Part shown: piece by piece, positions 45,915 to 54,647 of the stretch
How the letters are laid out: each line of letters opens with the position of its first letter
How positions within the stretch are numbered: position 1 is the first letter of the stretch
Assembly: GCF_002706425.1 (NCBI RefSeq)
Contig: NZ_CP017713.1
Location: 868,001 to 932,000 of the forward strand
DNA: 64,000 bases
Direction of reading: 5' to 3'
From: Loigolactobacillus coryniformis subsp. coryniformis KCTC 3167 = DSM 20001
Lineage (GTDB): Bacteria; Bacillota; Bacilli; Lactobacillales; Lactobacillaceae
Program-made: the position numbers and the translations under genes
The notes under the pieces: generated by a model
What the model was told of the DNA's origin: nothing
Seen by the model: the letters and a program-made list of their open reading frames with translations, nothing else
Database searches by the model: none

Positions 45915-46625
45915 TTATTTGTTGCTTAATTTGGATGCAGCAGCTTCGTCAACGATAACTGTTACATTGTCTTTCTTTTGTAAGATACTTGCTGGGCAAT
46001 CTGGTGTTACGGGGCCTTCGATCATACCTTTAACGGCATCAGCTTTTTCAGTACCCCAAGCCATCAAGATGATGTTGTGTGACTTCATGATTGAACCGAT
46101 CCCCATTGAATAAGCAAACTTAGGAACATCTTCTTCATGTTCAAAGTTACGGGAGTTAGCTTCAATAGTAGATTCAGTCAAAGCAACTTTACGAGTTTGA
46201 GCATCAATTGGGGAACCTGGTTCGTTAAAACCAATATGACCGTTACGGCCTAATCCTAATACTTGTAGGTCGATTGGGTTATCAGCGATAACTTTATTGT
46301 AACGTTCAGTTTCTGCATCAGCATCTTTAGCTAAACCGTTAGGCACATAGCTCTTAGCAAATGGCTTAGCATCGAATAAATGTTTTGCCATGAAGTAATG
46401 GTAGCTTTGGTCATCATCTGGTGCAAGGCCAACGTATTCGTCCAAGTTGATTGAAGTCATTTTAGTAAAGTCAACATCACTGGCGATTAAGTCCTTATAC
46501 ATGGTTTCTGGTGTGCTACCAGTTGCTAAGCCTAATACCTTAGCACCATTTTTAACGGCATCGATTACCATATCTGCTGCTTTACGGCCGCCTTCAACTT
46601 GATCTTTAACAATAATTACGTTCAT
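45915..46625 (-). CDS. nagB: Glucosamine-6-phosphate deaminase NagB
   Basis: Converts glucosamine-6-phosphate to fructose-6-phosphate and ammonia. From the ATG at 46625 (MNVIIVKDQ), 10 bases after AAGGGG, 236 residues; the frame extends to 46646. [12 protein letters not shown] (about 33-44), [21 protein letters not shown] and ASAILQ-like SILQKKD match the family. Single gene with its own promoter, divergent from mtlA. Confidence 0.94.
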   Translation of the reverse strand: MNVIIVKDQVEGGRKAADMVIDAVKNGAKVLGLATGSTPETMYKDLIASDVDFTKMTSINLDEYVGLAPDDDQSYHYFMAKHLFDAKPFAKSYVPNGLAKDADAETERYNKVIADNPIDLQVLGLGRNGHIGFNEPGSPIDAQTRKVALTESTIEANSRNFEHEEDVPKFAYSMGIGSIMKSHNIILMAWGTEKADAVKGMIEGPVTPDCPASILQKKDNVTVIVDEAAASKLSNK

Positions 46626-46676
46626 TACGTTAGAACCCCTTTTCATAAGTTATCTTGCCTTTATTGGTATAGTCCA

Positions 46677-46704
46677 ATTATAAATCGTATTCTGAATTAG
46701 TCAA
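46677..46704 (-). promoter_or_regulatory. nagB promoter
   Basis: On the minus strand TTGACT (46704-46699), a 16-base spacer and TATAAT (46682-46677). Confidence 0.75.
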
Positions 46705-46756
46705 GTCATTTGCGAACTTTTTTCAGAAAAGTCGGTTAAAACCAAGTTTTTTAGAA

Positions 46757-46779
46757 ATGGCACAGAATAGTGTGCCAAA
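46757..46779 (+). promoter_or_regulatory. Candidate MtlR operator
   Basis: TGGCACA-N6-TGTGCCA, a perfect inverted repeat ending ten bases before the mtlA -35. It resembles the MtlR site TTGNCACA-N4-TGTGNCAA described in Bacillus, with two more central bases. The regulator gene mtlR is in the same operon. Confidence 0.6.
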
Positions 46780-46786
46780 GTTCTAG

Positions 46787-46816
46787 TTGATGTGTTTTTT
46801 GTGTAAGCGCTACAAT
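46787..46816 (+). promoter_or_regulatory. mtlA promoter with overlapping cre-like site
   Basis: TTGATG (46787-46792), 18-base spacer, TACAAT (46811-46816). TGTAAGCGCTACA (46802-46814) overlaps the -10 and looks like a CcpA site with one base missing from the perfect palindrome. Position fits glucose repression of mannitol uptake. Confidence 0.6.
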
Positions 46817-46849
46817 GGATTTATACAAAAGAGAGGAGCGTTTTAAGTT

Positions 46850-48640
46850 ATGGAAGCGACAGCAAATAATTCAAAAAAGAAAACTTCACTTAAAACGAGA
46901 GTCCAGCGTTTAGGTAGTGCCTTATCGAATATGGTCTTACCTAATATCGGAGCGTTTATCGCTTGGGGACTAATGACAGCTTTATTTATTCCAACTGGTT
47001 GGTTACCTAATGCAGATTTAGCGAAGATTGGGACACCAATGGTTACGTATTTATTGCCATTATTAATTGCATATTCTGGTGGTAAAGCAATTGCTGGACA
47101 TCGTGGTGGTGTTGTTGGTGCAATCGCAACAATGGGGGTCATCGTTGGTGCGAACATTCCAATGTTTATTGGTGCGATGGCCTTAGGTCCTTTAGGGGGC
47201 TGGTGTATTAAGAAGTGGGACGACAAAGTTCAGCCACATATCCGTCAAGGCTTCGAAATGTTAGTTAATAATTTCTCAGCTGGTATTATTGGGATGATCT
47301 TGGCGATTATTGGTTTTTATGCGATTGGCCCAGTCGTTTCAACCGTTAGTGGTTGGTTAGCAACAGGTGTTGATTACATCATTTCAATTCATTTGATTCC
47401 GTTGGCTAATATCTTCATTGAACCAGCAAAAATCTTGTTCTTGAATAATGCAATCAACCAAGGTATTTTAACGCCATTAGGGATTCAAGCTGCTGCTAAA
47501 GCGGGTAAATCAATTTTATTCTTGCTTGAACCTAATCCAGGTCCTGGTCTTGGTGTTTTGTTGGCCTTTGCATTATTTGGTAAGGGCAACGCCAAGTCAT
47601 CTGCACCGGGTGCGATTATCATTCAGTTCCTAGGTGGGATTCACGAAATCTACTTCCCATACATTTTAATGAAACCGATGTTATTCTTATCCGTTATCGC
47701 TGGTGGTGTTACTGGTACATTTACCTTCAATATGTTAGGTGCTGGGTTAAAAGCTTCACCATCACCTGGTTCAATTATTTCAATTTTATTGATGACACCA
47801 AAAGGCTTAGGCAATTTTGTAAGCGTGTTACTTGGTGTTACAGCCGCTGCAGTGGTTTCGTTCTTGATCTCAATGGTTATTTTACGTCGTGATAAGACGC
47901 CAGAAGTCAGTTTGGAAGATAGCCAAGCACAATTACAATCGATGAAGAGCGATGCTAAAGGCACAAGTACTAAAGATGCCAAAGCAATTTTAGCTGGCGG
48001 CGAAGTTAACAAGATTATCTTTGCTTGTGATGCCGGAATGGGTTCATCGGCAATGGGTGCTTCAATTTTGCGGGATAAAGTTAAAAAAGCTGGTTTAGAT
48101 CAATCAGTTACTAATACGGCTATCAGCAATTTGAAGGACGAACCTGGTTTATTAGTTGTTACACAAGAAGAATTAGCTGATCGGGCGTTGAAACAAACAC
48201 CAAATGCGGTTCACGTTGCAGTTGAAAACTTCTTGAATAGTCCAAAGTATGATGAAATCATCACTAGTTTGAAGACTAAAGACGTCACAACAACTGAACA
48301 AACAGCAGCTGCTAAAGCGCAAACTACAGATGGTACCACTGATTATGCAGTTGATTTCAGTCAGGTTGAAGAAGTTAACTTTGTTCATCATGATCAAAAT
48401 GTTGGTTCCGCAACGATGGCAATGGCAACTTTCCGTAGCGCTTTACGTAAAGCTGGTAAAGAAATCACTGTTCGTAACGTTGCTGTTAACGAATTAAATG
48501 ATCAGCCACAAGTACTAGTTCTTGCTAGCAAGGAAACTGCTAAACGGATCAAGAGTCAATTTGGTAATTTACAAATTATTGTCGTAGCAAACCTGTTAGA
48601 TGACGCAGAATATGCTAAAATTATCTCGAAATTAAAATAA
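46850..48640 (+). CDS. mtlA: Mannitol-specific PTS EIICB with extra degenerate EIIB domain
   Basis: Takes up mannitol and phosphorylates it to mannitol-1-phosphate. 596 residues. EIIC membrane domain about 15-350 (NMVLPNIGAFIAWG, GGIHEIYFPYIL). EIIB domain about 385-470 with phospho-Cys C393 in FACDAGMGSSAMG. A second EIIB-like domain (about 505-596) has FVHHDQNVGSATM with His513/His514 where the Cys should be. A flexible Thr/Ala-rich linker (about 473-500) joins them. MtlF supplies the EIIA. Confidence 0.92.
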   Translation: MEATANNSKKKTSLKTRVQRLGSALSNMVLPNIGAFIAWGLMTALFIPTGWLPNADLAKIGTPMVTYLLPLLIAYSGGKAIAGHRGGVVGAIATMGVIVGANIPMFIGAMALGPLGGWCIKKWDDKVQPHIRQGFEMLVNNFSAGIIGMILAIIGFYAIGPVVSTVSGWLATGVDYIISIHLIPLANIFIEPAKILFLNNAINQGILTPLGIQAAAKAGKSILFLLEPNPGPGLGVLLAFALFGKGNAKSSAPGAIIIQFLGGIHEIYFPYILMKPMLFLSVIAGGVTGTFTFNMLGAGLKASPSPGSIISILLMTPKGLGNFVSVLLGVTAAAVVSFLISMVILRRDKTPEVSLEDSQAQLQSMKSDAKGTSTKDAKAILAGGEVNKIIFACDAGMGSSAMGASILRDKVKKAGLDQSVTNTAISNLKDEPGLLVVTQEELADRALKQTPNAVHVAVENFLNSPKYDEIITSLKTKDVTTTEQTAAAKAQTTDGTTDYAVDFSQVEEVNFVHHDQNVGSATMAMATFRSALRKAGKEITVRNVAVNELNDQPQVLVLASKETAKRIKSQFGNLQIIVVANLLDDAEYAKIISKLK

Positions 48641-48645
48641 GCACA

Positions 48646-48678
48646 TTTAAAAGCGGTGGTGATTAAACCGCTTTTAAA
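48646..48678 (+). terminator. Intercistronic hairpin between mtlA and mtlR
   Basis: TTTAAAAGCGGT (48646-48657) pairs with ACCGCTTTTAAA (48667-48678), 12 bp with a 9-nt loop and no good T run. Probably a partial terminator or a processing/stability hairpin that lowers mtlR expression relative to mtlA. Confidence 0.6.
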
Positions 48679-48702
48679 CGTTGCCAGAAGGGTTGGTTAG
48701 TC

Positions 48703-50808
48703 GTGTACTTCTCCAATCGTGAAGCAGAGATAATTTTCCTTTTACTAAGGCATGAAGCGGGTTTGACTCGTGAAGATCTATCCAAAAACTTAAATGTTAG
48801 TCGGCGGACGATCTATCGTGAGTTATCCAGTCTGGAATCTACATTAGCTCGGGTACAAATACAATTGATCAAACAGCAGAATCGTTATCGTTTAGTTGGT
48901 GAACCATCAGCGCTAAAGAAGTTGCAACAGCAGATCACAACAGCTGAACATCCTGAATATTTTGATGTTCATCGGCGGCAAAGCGCTGAAACTTGTCGTT
49001 TGTTGTTGCGTGATCAAGTGATCACCATGAAGCAACTGGCTACTGAGTTTGGCGTCAGCGTGCCGACGATTTCACAAGATTTGACGGCGATCGAAACGAT
49101 TTTGACTGATTATCGTTTACAGTTATTACGTAAAAAAGCGCAGGGCGTTCAGGTTACTGGCAAAGAAAGTAACTTGCGTCGAGTGTTAAGTGGGGTGCTT
49201 AACAGTGAAATCAACGAGTATGAGTTCTTTGAGTATTTAGAACAACATTCTTTATCGGTGACCGAGACGGAATACAGTTCCCGTTATTTCATTAATTTAT
49301 TAGATCCCAATTTGTTAGCCACTAGTTATCAGGCGATTCAAAAGTATCAGCGGCAATCCTTTAGTCAGTTTTCTGACAGTCAGTTGCAGCAGTTAGTCAT
49401 TGTATTAACGATTTCCGCTATGCGGATCGCTGCACATCAAACACTGAACGAACTAAAGCATGTTGATAAGAATGAGCTATTTAAATACCAACAAGTGGCA
49501 ATCGACATTTTTAATCAATTTCCGGCACCGATCCGGGATCACGTTAATCTGTTAGAGCTAGAATTTCTAGCGTTACAAATTCAAGGTATGAGTTTTGCGT
49601 TACCAAAGAATGTCTTGCTGGAGAATTATGATTTAGCGTTGTCTTATCAGATTCGTGAGTTGGTGCAAAATGTTTCTACTGCTTTCAAATGGGATTTTCG
49701 CCAAGATGATCAGCTATTCACTGATTTAATGGCTCATTTGGCGGCAGCGTTGAAACGGTCACATTCACAGTTACCAGAATTGAATAATCCGGTATTACAG
49801 CGGATCAAGACTGAATATGCGCAATTGTATAAAATAGTGGCGCAGGCGCTAGCAACAGTATTTCCACAAGTTGAATTTATAGATAGTGAAGTTGCTTATG
49901 TTGTGATCCACTTTGCATCATCGTATGAAAAGCGAGTCAAACGTTCCAGCCTGTCAGCACTGGTTGTTTGTGCTAACGGAATCGGTACCGCCAAAATTTT
50001 GGAAACACGTTTACGTAAGAACATACCGGAGTTAACCAAGATCCACGTATCGCGAGTGGCTGATTTGAACCATTTAGATCCTAATCAATACGATATCGTG
50101 CTATCAACGATTGTACTGCCAGGCTTTCCGTTGAACTATAAAATGATCAGCCCGTTATTGCTAGGTAGTGAGATCAAGGAAATCACTGAGTATTTGCAGA
50201 CTTATTATGGCAAGGTCGAGACTAAGCCAGCACCGCCGCAGCCACAACTAAATGAACGGGCGCATGATTTTAAAGCAGCTTATGAAGCAATGAAGACGGC
50301 TAATGATATTTTGGAACGGATCACGGTTCAAAGTATCGATAATCAAACGCAAGATTTACTGGGGACCTTAGGGCAGATCACAACGAGCTTAACTGGGGTG
50401 ATTTTGACTGAACCTCAGCGTATCGCAGAAAAGTTATTGGCGCGGATGCAGCAGGCACCGGTGGGAATTCCTAACTCACCGTTGGCGTTGATCCATACCA
50501 CGGATAGCAGTATCAAACGACCATTTTTCTCGATTTATGACTTAAGTACGACTCTAACGATCACTGCGATGGATGGCCAAACGATTGGCCTAAGTCGGGT
50601 GTTGTTAATGCTAGGACCGGAAAAAATGACCTTTGCGGAAAATAGTTTGATGGGGAAAATTAGCGGCTCAATTATTGAAAGCGATTTGAATTTAGCAATT
50701 TATAAAACTGGCAGTCAACAGATCGTTTATCAGTTGATCAGCAGTTTATTCTTAGATGAAATTAAATACCTTAACCAACAATCGATAGAAAAGGGTGACC
50801 TTGAATGA
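48703..50808 (+). CDS. mtlR: Mannitol operon transcriptional activator MtlR
   Basis: PTS-regulated activator. 701 residues from GTG 48703: two N-terminal helix-turn-helix regions (about 18-50, LSKNLNVSRRTIYRELSS; about 95-130, LATEFGVSVPTISQDLTAI), two PRD domains (about 185-290 and 305-400, with phosphorylatable His), an EIIB-like domain with Cys in VVCANGIGTAKIL (about 423-435) and a C-terminal EIIA-like domain with ALIHTTD. Overlaps mtlF by four bases. Confidence 0.9.
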   Translation: MYFSNREAEIIFLLLRHEAGLTREDLSKNLNVSRRTIYRELSSLESTLARVQIQLIKQQNRYRLVGEPSALKKLQQQITTAEHPEYFDVHRRQSAETCRLLLRDQVITMKQLATEFGVSVPTISQDLTAIETILTDYRLQLLRKKAQGVQVTGKESNLRRVLSGVLNSEINEYEFFEYLEQHSLSVTETEYSSRYFINLLDPNLLATSYQAIQKYQRQSFSQFSDSQLQQLVIVLTISAMRIAAHQTLNELKHVDKNELFKYQQVAIDIFNQFPAPIRDHVNLLELEFLALQIQGMSFALPKNVLLENYDLALSYQIRELVQNVSTAFKWDFRQDDQLFTDLMAHLAAALKRSHSQLPELNNPVLQRIKTEYAQLYKIVAQALATVFPQVEFIDSEVAYVVIHFASSYEKRVKRSSLSALVVCANGIGTAKILETRLRKNIPELTKIHVSRVADLNHLDPNQYDIVLSTIVLPGFPLNYKMISPLLLGSEIKEITEYLQTYYGKVETKPAPPQPQLNERAHDFKAAYEAMKTANDILERITVQSIDNQTQDLLGTLGQITTSLTGVILTEPQRIAEKLLARMQQAPVGIPNSPLALIHTTDSSIKRPFFSIYDLSTTLTITAMDGQTIGLSRVLLMLGPEKMTFAENSLMGKISGSIIESDLNLAIYKTGSQQIVYQLISSLFLDEIKYLNQQSIEKGDLE

Positions 50809-51248
50809 AGGGACTAGACGAAAAACTGATTCGCATCAATCAGTCGGTGAAGACCAAAGAAGATGCAATTCGGATGGCCGGCCAACTGCTGGTTGATAAT
50901 GGAAACGTTGATGCGCCATATATTGATTCAATGCTGGCGCGTAACCGCGATGTTTCCGTGTATATGGGTAACTTTATTGCCATTCCGCACGGGACTGAGG
51001 ATGGCAAGCAGTATATCAAAGAAACTGGGATCTCAGTGGTTCAATTGCCATGGGGCGTCGATTTTGCTGACGATCCAGCCGATGAAAAATTGGTCACAGT
51101 GGTTTTTGGTATTGCTGGTTTGAACGGGGAACATTTGCAATTATTATCGCAAATTGCATTATTCTGTAGTGACATTCATAATGTAGAGAAGTTAGCTGAT
51201 GCCCAATCAGCAGCAGAAATTATAGATTTATTGAAAGAGGTTGAGTAG
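50805..51248 (+). CDS. mtlF: Mannitol-specific PTS EIIA MtlF
   Basis: Cytosolic phosphocarrier from HPr to MtlA. 147 residues with the active-site His62 in [14 protein letters not shown] and the conserved QLPWGVDF segment. Start overlaps the mtlR stop; ends just before the mtlD start. Confidence 0.94.
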   Translation: MKGLDEKLIRINQSVKTKEDAIRMAGQLLVDNGNVDAPYIDSMLARNRDVSVYMGNFIAIPHGTEDGKQYIKETGISVVQLPWGVDFADDPADEKLVTVVFGIAGLNGEHLQLLSQIALFCSDIHNVEKLADAQSAAEIIDLLKEVE

Positions 51249-51249
51249 T

Positions 51250-52404
51250 GTGAAAGCAGTACATTTTGGTGCAGGTAATATTGGTCGTGGCTTTATTGGT
51301 GAAACATTAGCCGCAAATGGATTTAGTATTGATTTTGTTGATGTCAACAGTACGATCATTGATGCGTTGAATCAACGTCATGAATATGATATTGAACTAG
51401 CCGCAGCTAGTCATGAAAAGATTCATGTTGCCAACGTTGATGGCTTAAATAACAAAGATCATCCGGAAGCAGTCGTTGCAGCAATTGAAAAAACTGATTT
51501 AGTTACGACTGCGATCGGTCCGAAAATTTTGCCATTTATCGCACCATTGATTGCTGATGGGATCAAGGCACGGGCTAAAGCAAATGATGAAACTAAACTT
51601 GATGTGATTGCTTGCGAAAACATGATCGGTGGTAGCCAGTTCTTAAAGTCTGAAGTCTACAAGCATTTAGCTGGTGCTGATAAAGATTATGCCGATACCC
51701 ATGTTGGTTTTCCTAATGCCGCTGTTGATCGGATCGTACCATTACAACATCATGACGATCCTTTAGCCGTTTCCGTTGAACCATTTAAAGAATGGGTCGT
51801 TGATGAATCACAAATGGCACGGCCAGAAATTAAATTAGATACCGTTGTTTATGTACCTGATTTGGAACCATACATCGAACGTAAGTTGTTCTCCGTTAAC
51901 ACTGGTCACGCTACTGTTGCCTACACTGGTAAGTACAAAGGCTACAAGACAATCGGTGAAGCAATCGCCGACCCTGATATCTTCAAACAATTGGAAGGTG
52001 CGCTAGCCGAAACGCGGGACTTACTTAGTCACAAGTGGGACTTTACCGTTGAAGAATTAAAGGCTTATCAAGATAAAGTTGCTAGTCGTTTCCAAAATAC
52101 GTATATTTCTGATGATATTTCTCGAGTTGCCCGGACACCAATTCGTAAATTAGGCTTCGACGAACGTTTCATTCGTCCAATTCGTGAATTGAAAGCACGC
52201 AACTTAAACTATGATGTCTTGTTAGACACGGTTGGCATGATCTTCACCTATGACGAACCAAGTGATGAAGAAAGTGTTAAATTGCAACAGTTGTTAAAAG
52301 ATAATGACTTGACAACTGTGATCAAGCAAGTCACTAAATTAACTGACGATGAATTGATCGCAGCGATCGCTAAAAGTTATCAAGCCAAATTAGCGGCTAA
52401 ATAA
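51250..52404 (+). CDS. mtlD: Mannitol-1-phosphate 5-dehydrogenase MtlD
   Basis: Oxidises mannitol-1-phosphate to fructose-6-phosphate with NAD+. From GTG 51250 ([17 protein letters not shown]), after GAAAGAGG; TTG 51241 is an unlikely start. 384 residues. Rossmann GAGNIGRG at 7-14, [19 protein letters not shown] and the catalytic region [19 protein letters not shown]. Last gene of mtlARFD. Confidence 0.95.
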   Translation: MKAVHFGAGNIGRGFIGETLAANGFSIDFVDVNSTIIDALNQRHEYDIELAAASHEKIHVANVDGLNNKDHPEAVVAAIEKTDLVTTAIGPKILPFIAPLIADGIKARAKANDETKLDVIACENMIGGSQFLKSEVYKHLAGADKDYADTHVGFPNAAVDRIVPLQHHDDPLAVSVEPFKEWVVDESQMARPEIKLDTVVYVPDLEPYIERKLFSVNTGHATVAYTGKYKGYKTIGEAIADPDIFKQLEGALAETRDLLSHKWDFTVEELKAYQDKVASRFQNTYISDDISRVARTPIRKLGFDERFIRPIRELKARNLNYDVLLDTVGMIFTYDEPSDEESVKLQQLLKDNDLTTVIKQVTKLTDDELIAAIAKSYQAKLAAK

Positions 52405-52417
52405 AAATAGCGGATTG

Positions 52418-52453
52418 AAGAATTGCACTGTAACGGTGCAATTCTTTTTTTAT
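52418..52453 (+). terminator. Rho-independent terminator of the mtl operon
   Basis: AAGAATTGCAC (52418-52428) pairs with GTGCAATTCTT (52436-52446), 7-nt loop, then a T7 run. Confidence 0.93.
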
Positions 52454-52599
52454 GCGCCGATTTTAAAGAAAAATCAAGATTAATTTGCTACACTTAAAAG
52501 AGTTAGACACGTATTATTGAGTGTGACGTCAAATAATAAAATAGATGCTGAACAAATAATTATATTAATTAACTCGCCGAATTTAGGAGGCCGAATTTG

Positions 52600-53289
52600 A
52601 TGAAGATTTTAGTCGTTGATGATGATAAAGATATTGTTGAATTATTAAGTATTTACATTCAAAACGAAGGTTATACCCCATTAAAAGCTTATGATGGCAA
52701 GGAAGCATTAACCAAATTAGCCACCAATCCGGATACCGGTTTGATGATACTAGATATTATGATGCCCAATATGGATGGGATGGAAGTTGTGCGCGAAGTC
52801 CGCAAAGATTCGCAGATCCCGATTTTGATGTTGTCCGCTAAAACGGCCGATATGGATAAAATCCAAGGTTTGATCAGTGGCGCTGACGATTATGTTTCAA
52901 AACCATTTAATCCATTGGAAGTTATGGCGCGGGTCAAGTCATTACTGCGCCGTAGCCAGCAGCAAGTGACCAATGATACTCCTGACGTGTTAGAAGTTGG
53001 ACCATTAGAGATCAAAAAAGATTCGCATGAAGTGACCACCTTAACTGGTCGGCAAATTCAATTAACGGCGCTGGAATTTGGTATTTTATACTTGTTGGCT
53101 AGTCACCCTAATCGTGTCTTTTCTGCGGATGAGATTTTTGAACGGGTTTGGCAACAGGAAAGTATCGTTTCAGCGAAAACGGTCATGGTCCATGTCAGTC
53201 ATTTGCGCGATAAGATCGAAGAAGCAACTGATGGGGAAAAAGTGATCCAAACAGTTTGGGGCGTCGGCTATAAAGTCGTAGCCCATTAG
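52600..53289 (+). CDS. OmpR/VanR-type response regulator
   Basis: DNA-binding response regulator, 229 residues from ATG 52600 after AGGAGG. Receiver domain 1-120 with acidic pocket VDDDKD, phospho-acceptor D52 in MILDIMMPNMDG, and SAKTADMD...YVSKPF. Winged-helix domain about 130-228 with LTALEFGILYLL and IQTVWGVGYK. Forms a two-gene system with the kinase that follows two bases later. The signal is unknown; no target gene is adjacent. Confidence 0.92.
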   Translation: MKILVVDDDKDIVELLSIYIQNEGYTPLKAYDGKEALTKLATNPDTGLMILDIMMPNMDGMEVVREVRKDSQIPILMLSAKTADMDKIQGLISGADDYVSKPFNPLEVMARVKSLLRRSQQQVTNDTPDVLEVGPLEIKKDSHEVTTLTGRQIQLTALEFGILYLLASHPNRVFSADEIFERVWQQESIVSAKTVMVHVSHLRDKIEEATDGEKVIQTVWGVGYKVVAH

Positions 53290-53291
53290 GT

Positions 53292-54467
53292 TTGTCAGTG
53301 GAGGCGGAACATAAATTGAAGTTAACCGGCCGAGAAAAAAGTGCCTTATTTATTGAAGGCGTCGTGACAGTGATTTTGTTATTATTGCTTAACTTATCGG
53401 TGATCGTGATTTTGAATCAGGCGATTCAAACTAATCAGGCTTTAAATGATGGTATTTTTCAGATCAAAAACGCCATTGCAATTGGTCCTAACGGTTTTCA
53501 TTTAATGAGTTGGCAAAATATCTTTACCTTTTTGATGCTGTTATTTGATGCGGCGGTCGTTTATTGGCGTTTGATCCGGCGTTATCATCAAATGCAATTA
53601 AGCCACGTTATTGCGGAGCTGCATTATATTGCCGATGGTCATTTTGAGCACCGCATCTCGTTTAAGTTAAGTGGTGATCTGCAACGAGTGATTTTAAGTA
53701 TTAATGCACTGGTTGCTTCAACCGTTCAATCAATGGAAGAAGAACGCAAAATCGAAAACTCGAAGGATGAACTGATCACCAATGTGAGTCACGATATTCG
53801 GACACCGTTGACTTCGATCATCGGTTATCTTGGTTTGATCGAGGAACATCAATATAAAAATGAAAAGCAATTGCTGCAGTATTCGCATATTGCTTTTGAA
53901 AAAGCGAAACAAATGCAAAGTTTAGTTGAGGATCTATTTGAATACACTAAAGTGCGGCAAACAACAACGCCGTTGACGATCACCAAGCTGGATATGGGCC
54001 AGATGTTGGAACAGGTTGCGGCTAGTTTTGAACTAGAAGCAACTAAAAAGCAAATGCAGATCAGTGTGACTTATCGGCCTGATCCACTGATCATGATGGC
54101 CGATGCGGAAAAGCTCAGTCGAGTGTTTAATAATTTGATCAGTAATGCGCTGAAATACGGTAGCGGTGGTCACCATATTTATTTATCAGCTATTGCTCAT
54201 GGTCAAGAAGTGGTGATCAAGGTCGCTAATGATGGTAAACCAATTCCGCAAGCGGCGCTAAAGCAATTGTTTGATCGGTTTTATCGGGTTGAAGAATCAC
54301 GTTCGACTGCGACTGGCGGAACTGGCTTGGGTTTGGCGATTGCTCAAAGTATTGTTGCTTTACATGATGGCGAGATTTATGCGACCTCAGAGCAAAAGCT
54401 GACTAGTTTCATTATTCGGCTGCCGTTAAAACACGGGGAAAAGTTACCGGCGCGCACAGAGGCTTGA
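53292..54467 (+). CDS. VanS-type sensor histidine kinase
   Basis: Membrane kinase, up to 391 residues. Two membrane helices (about 20-42 and 75-92) enclose a short loop of some 30 residues, so it probably senses within or near the membrane. HisKA with phospho-His167 in ITNVSHDIRTPLTSIIGYL, then the ATPase N box NLISNALKYG and G box GGTGLGLAIA. The start is ambiguous: TTG 53292, GTG 53298 and TTG 53316 are all in frame; the last is best placed after GGAGG. The 180 bases after the gene hold nothing recognisable. Confidence 0.9.
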   Translation: MSVEAEHKLKLTGREKSALFIEGVVTVILLLLLNLSVIVILNQAIQTNQALNDGIFQIKNAIAIGPNGFHLMSWQNIFTFLMLLFDAAVVYWRLIRRYHQMQLSHVIAELHYIADGHFEHRISFKLSGDLQRVILSINALVASTVQSMEEERKIENSKDELITNVSHDIRTPLTSIIGYLGLIEEHQYKNEKQLLQYSHIAFEKAKQMQSLVEDLFEYTKVRQTTTPLTITKLDMGQMLEQVAASFELEATKKQMQISVTYRPDPLIMMADAEKLSRVFNNLISNALKYGSGGHHIYLSAIAHGQEVVIKVANDGKPIPQAALKQLFDRFYRVEESRSTATGGTGLGLAIAQSIVALHDGEIYATSEQKLTSFIIRLPLKHGEKLPARTEA

Positions 54468-54647
54468 TTATCACGCCGAGATCATTAATTGATCAATTAC
54501 CGATTTGGTAACGTCTAAAGTTCCATGAAACCCAAGTTCAAAACCGGATGTTCAAGGGGGGATGACGATTAATATATGGAATCACCGTTCACGGATGAAT
54601 CGAACTTAATTCAGGTGTTGCTTCTCACTGGATCTTGCCTATTTTAT

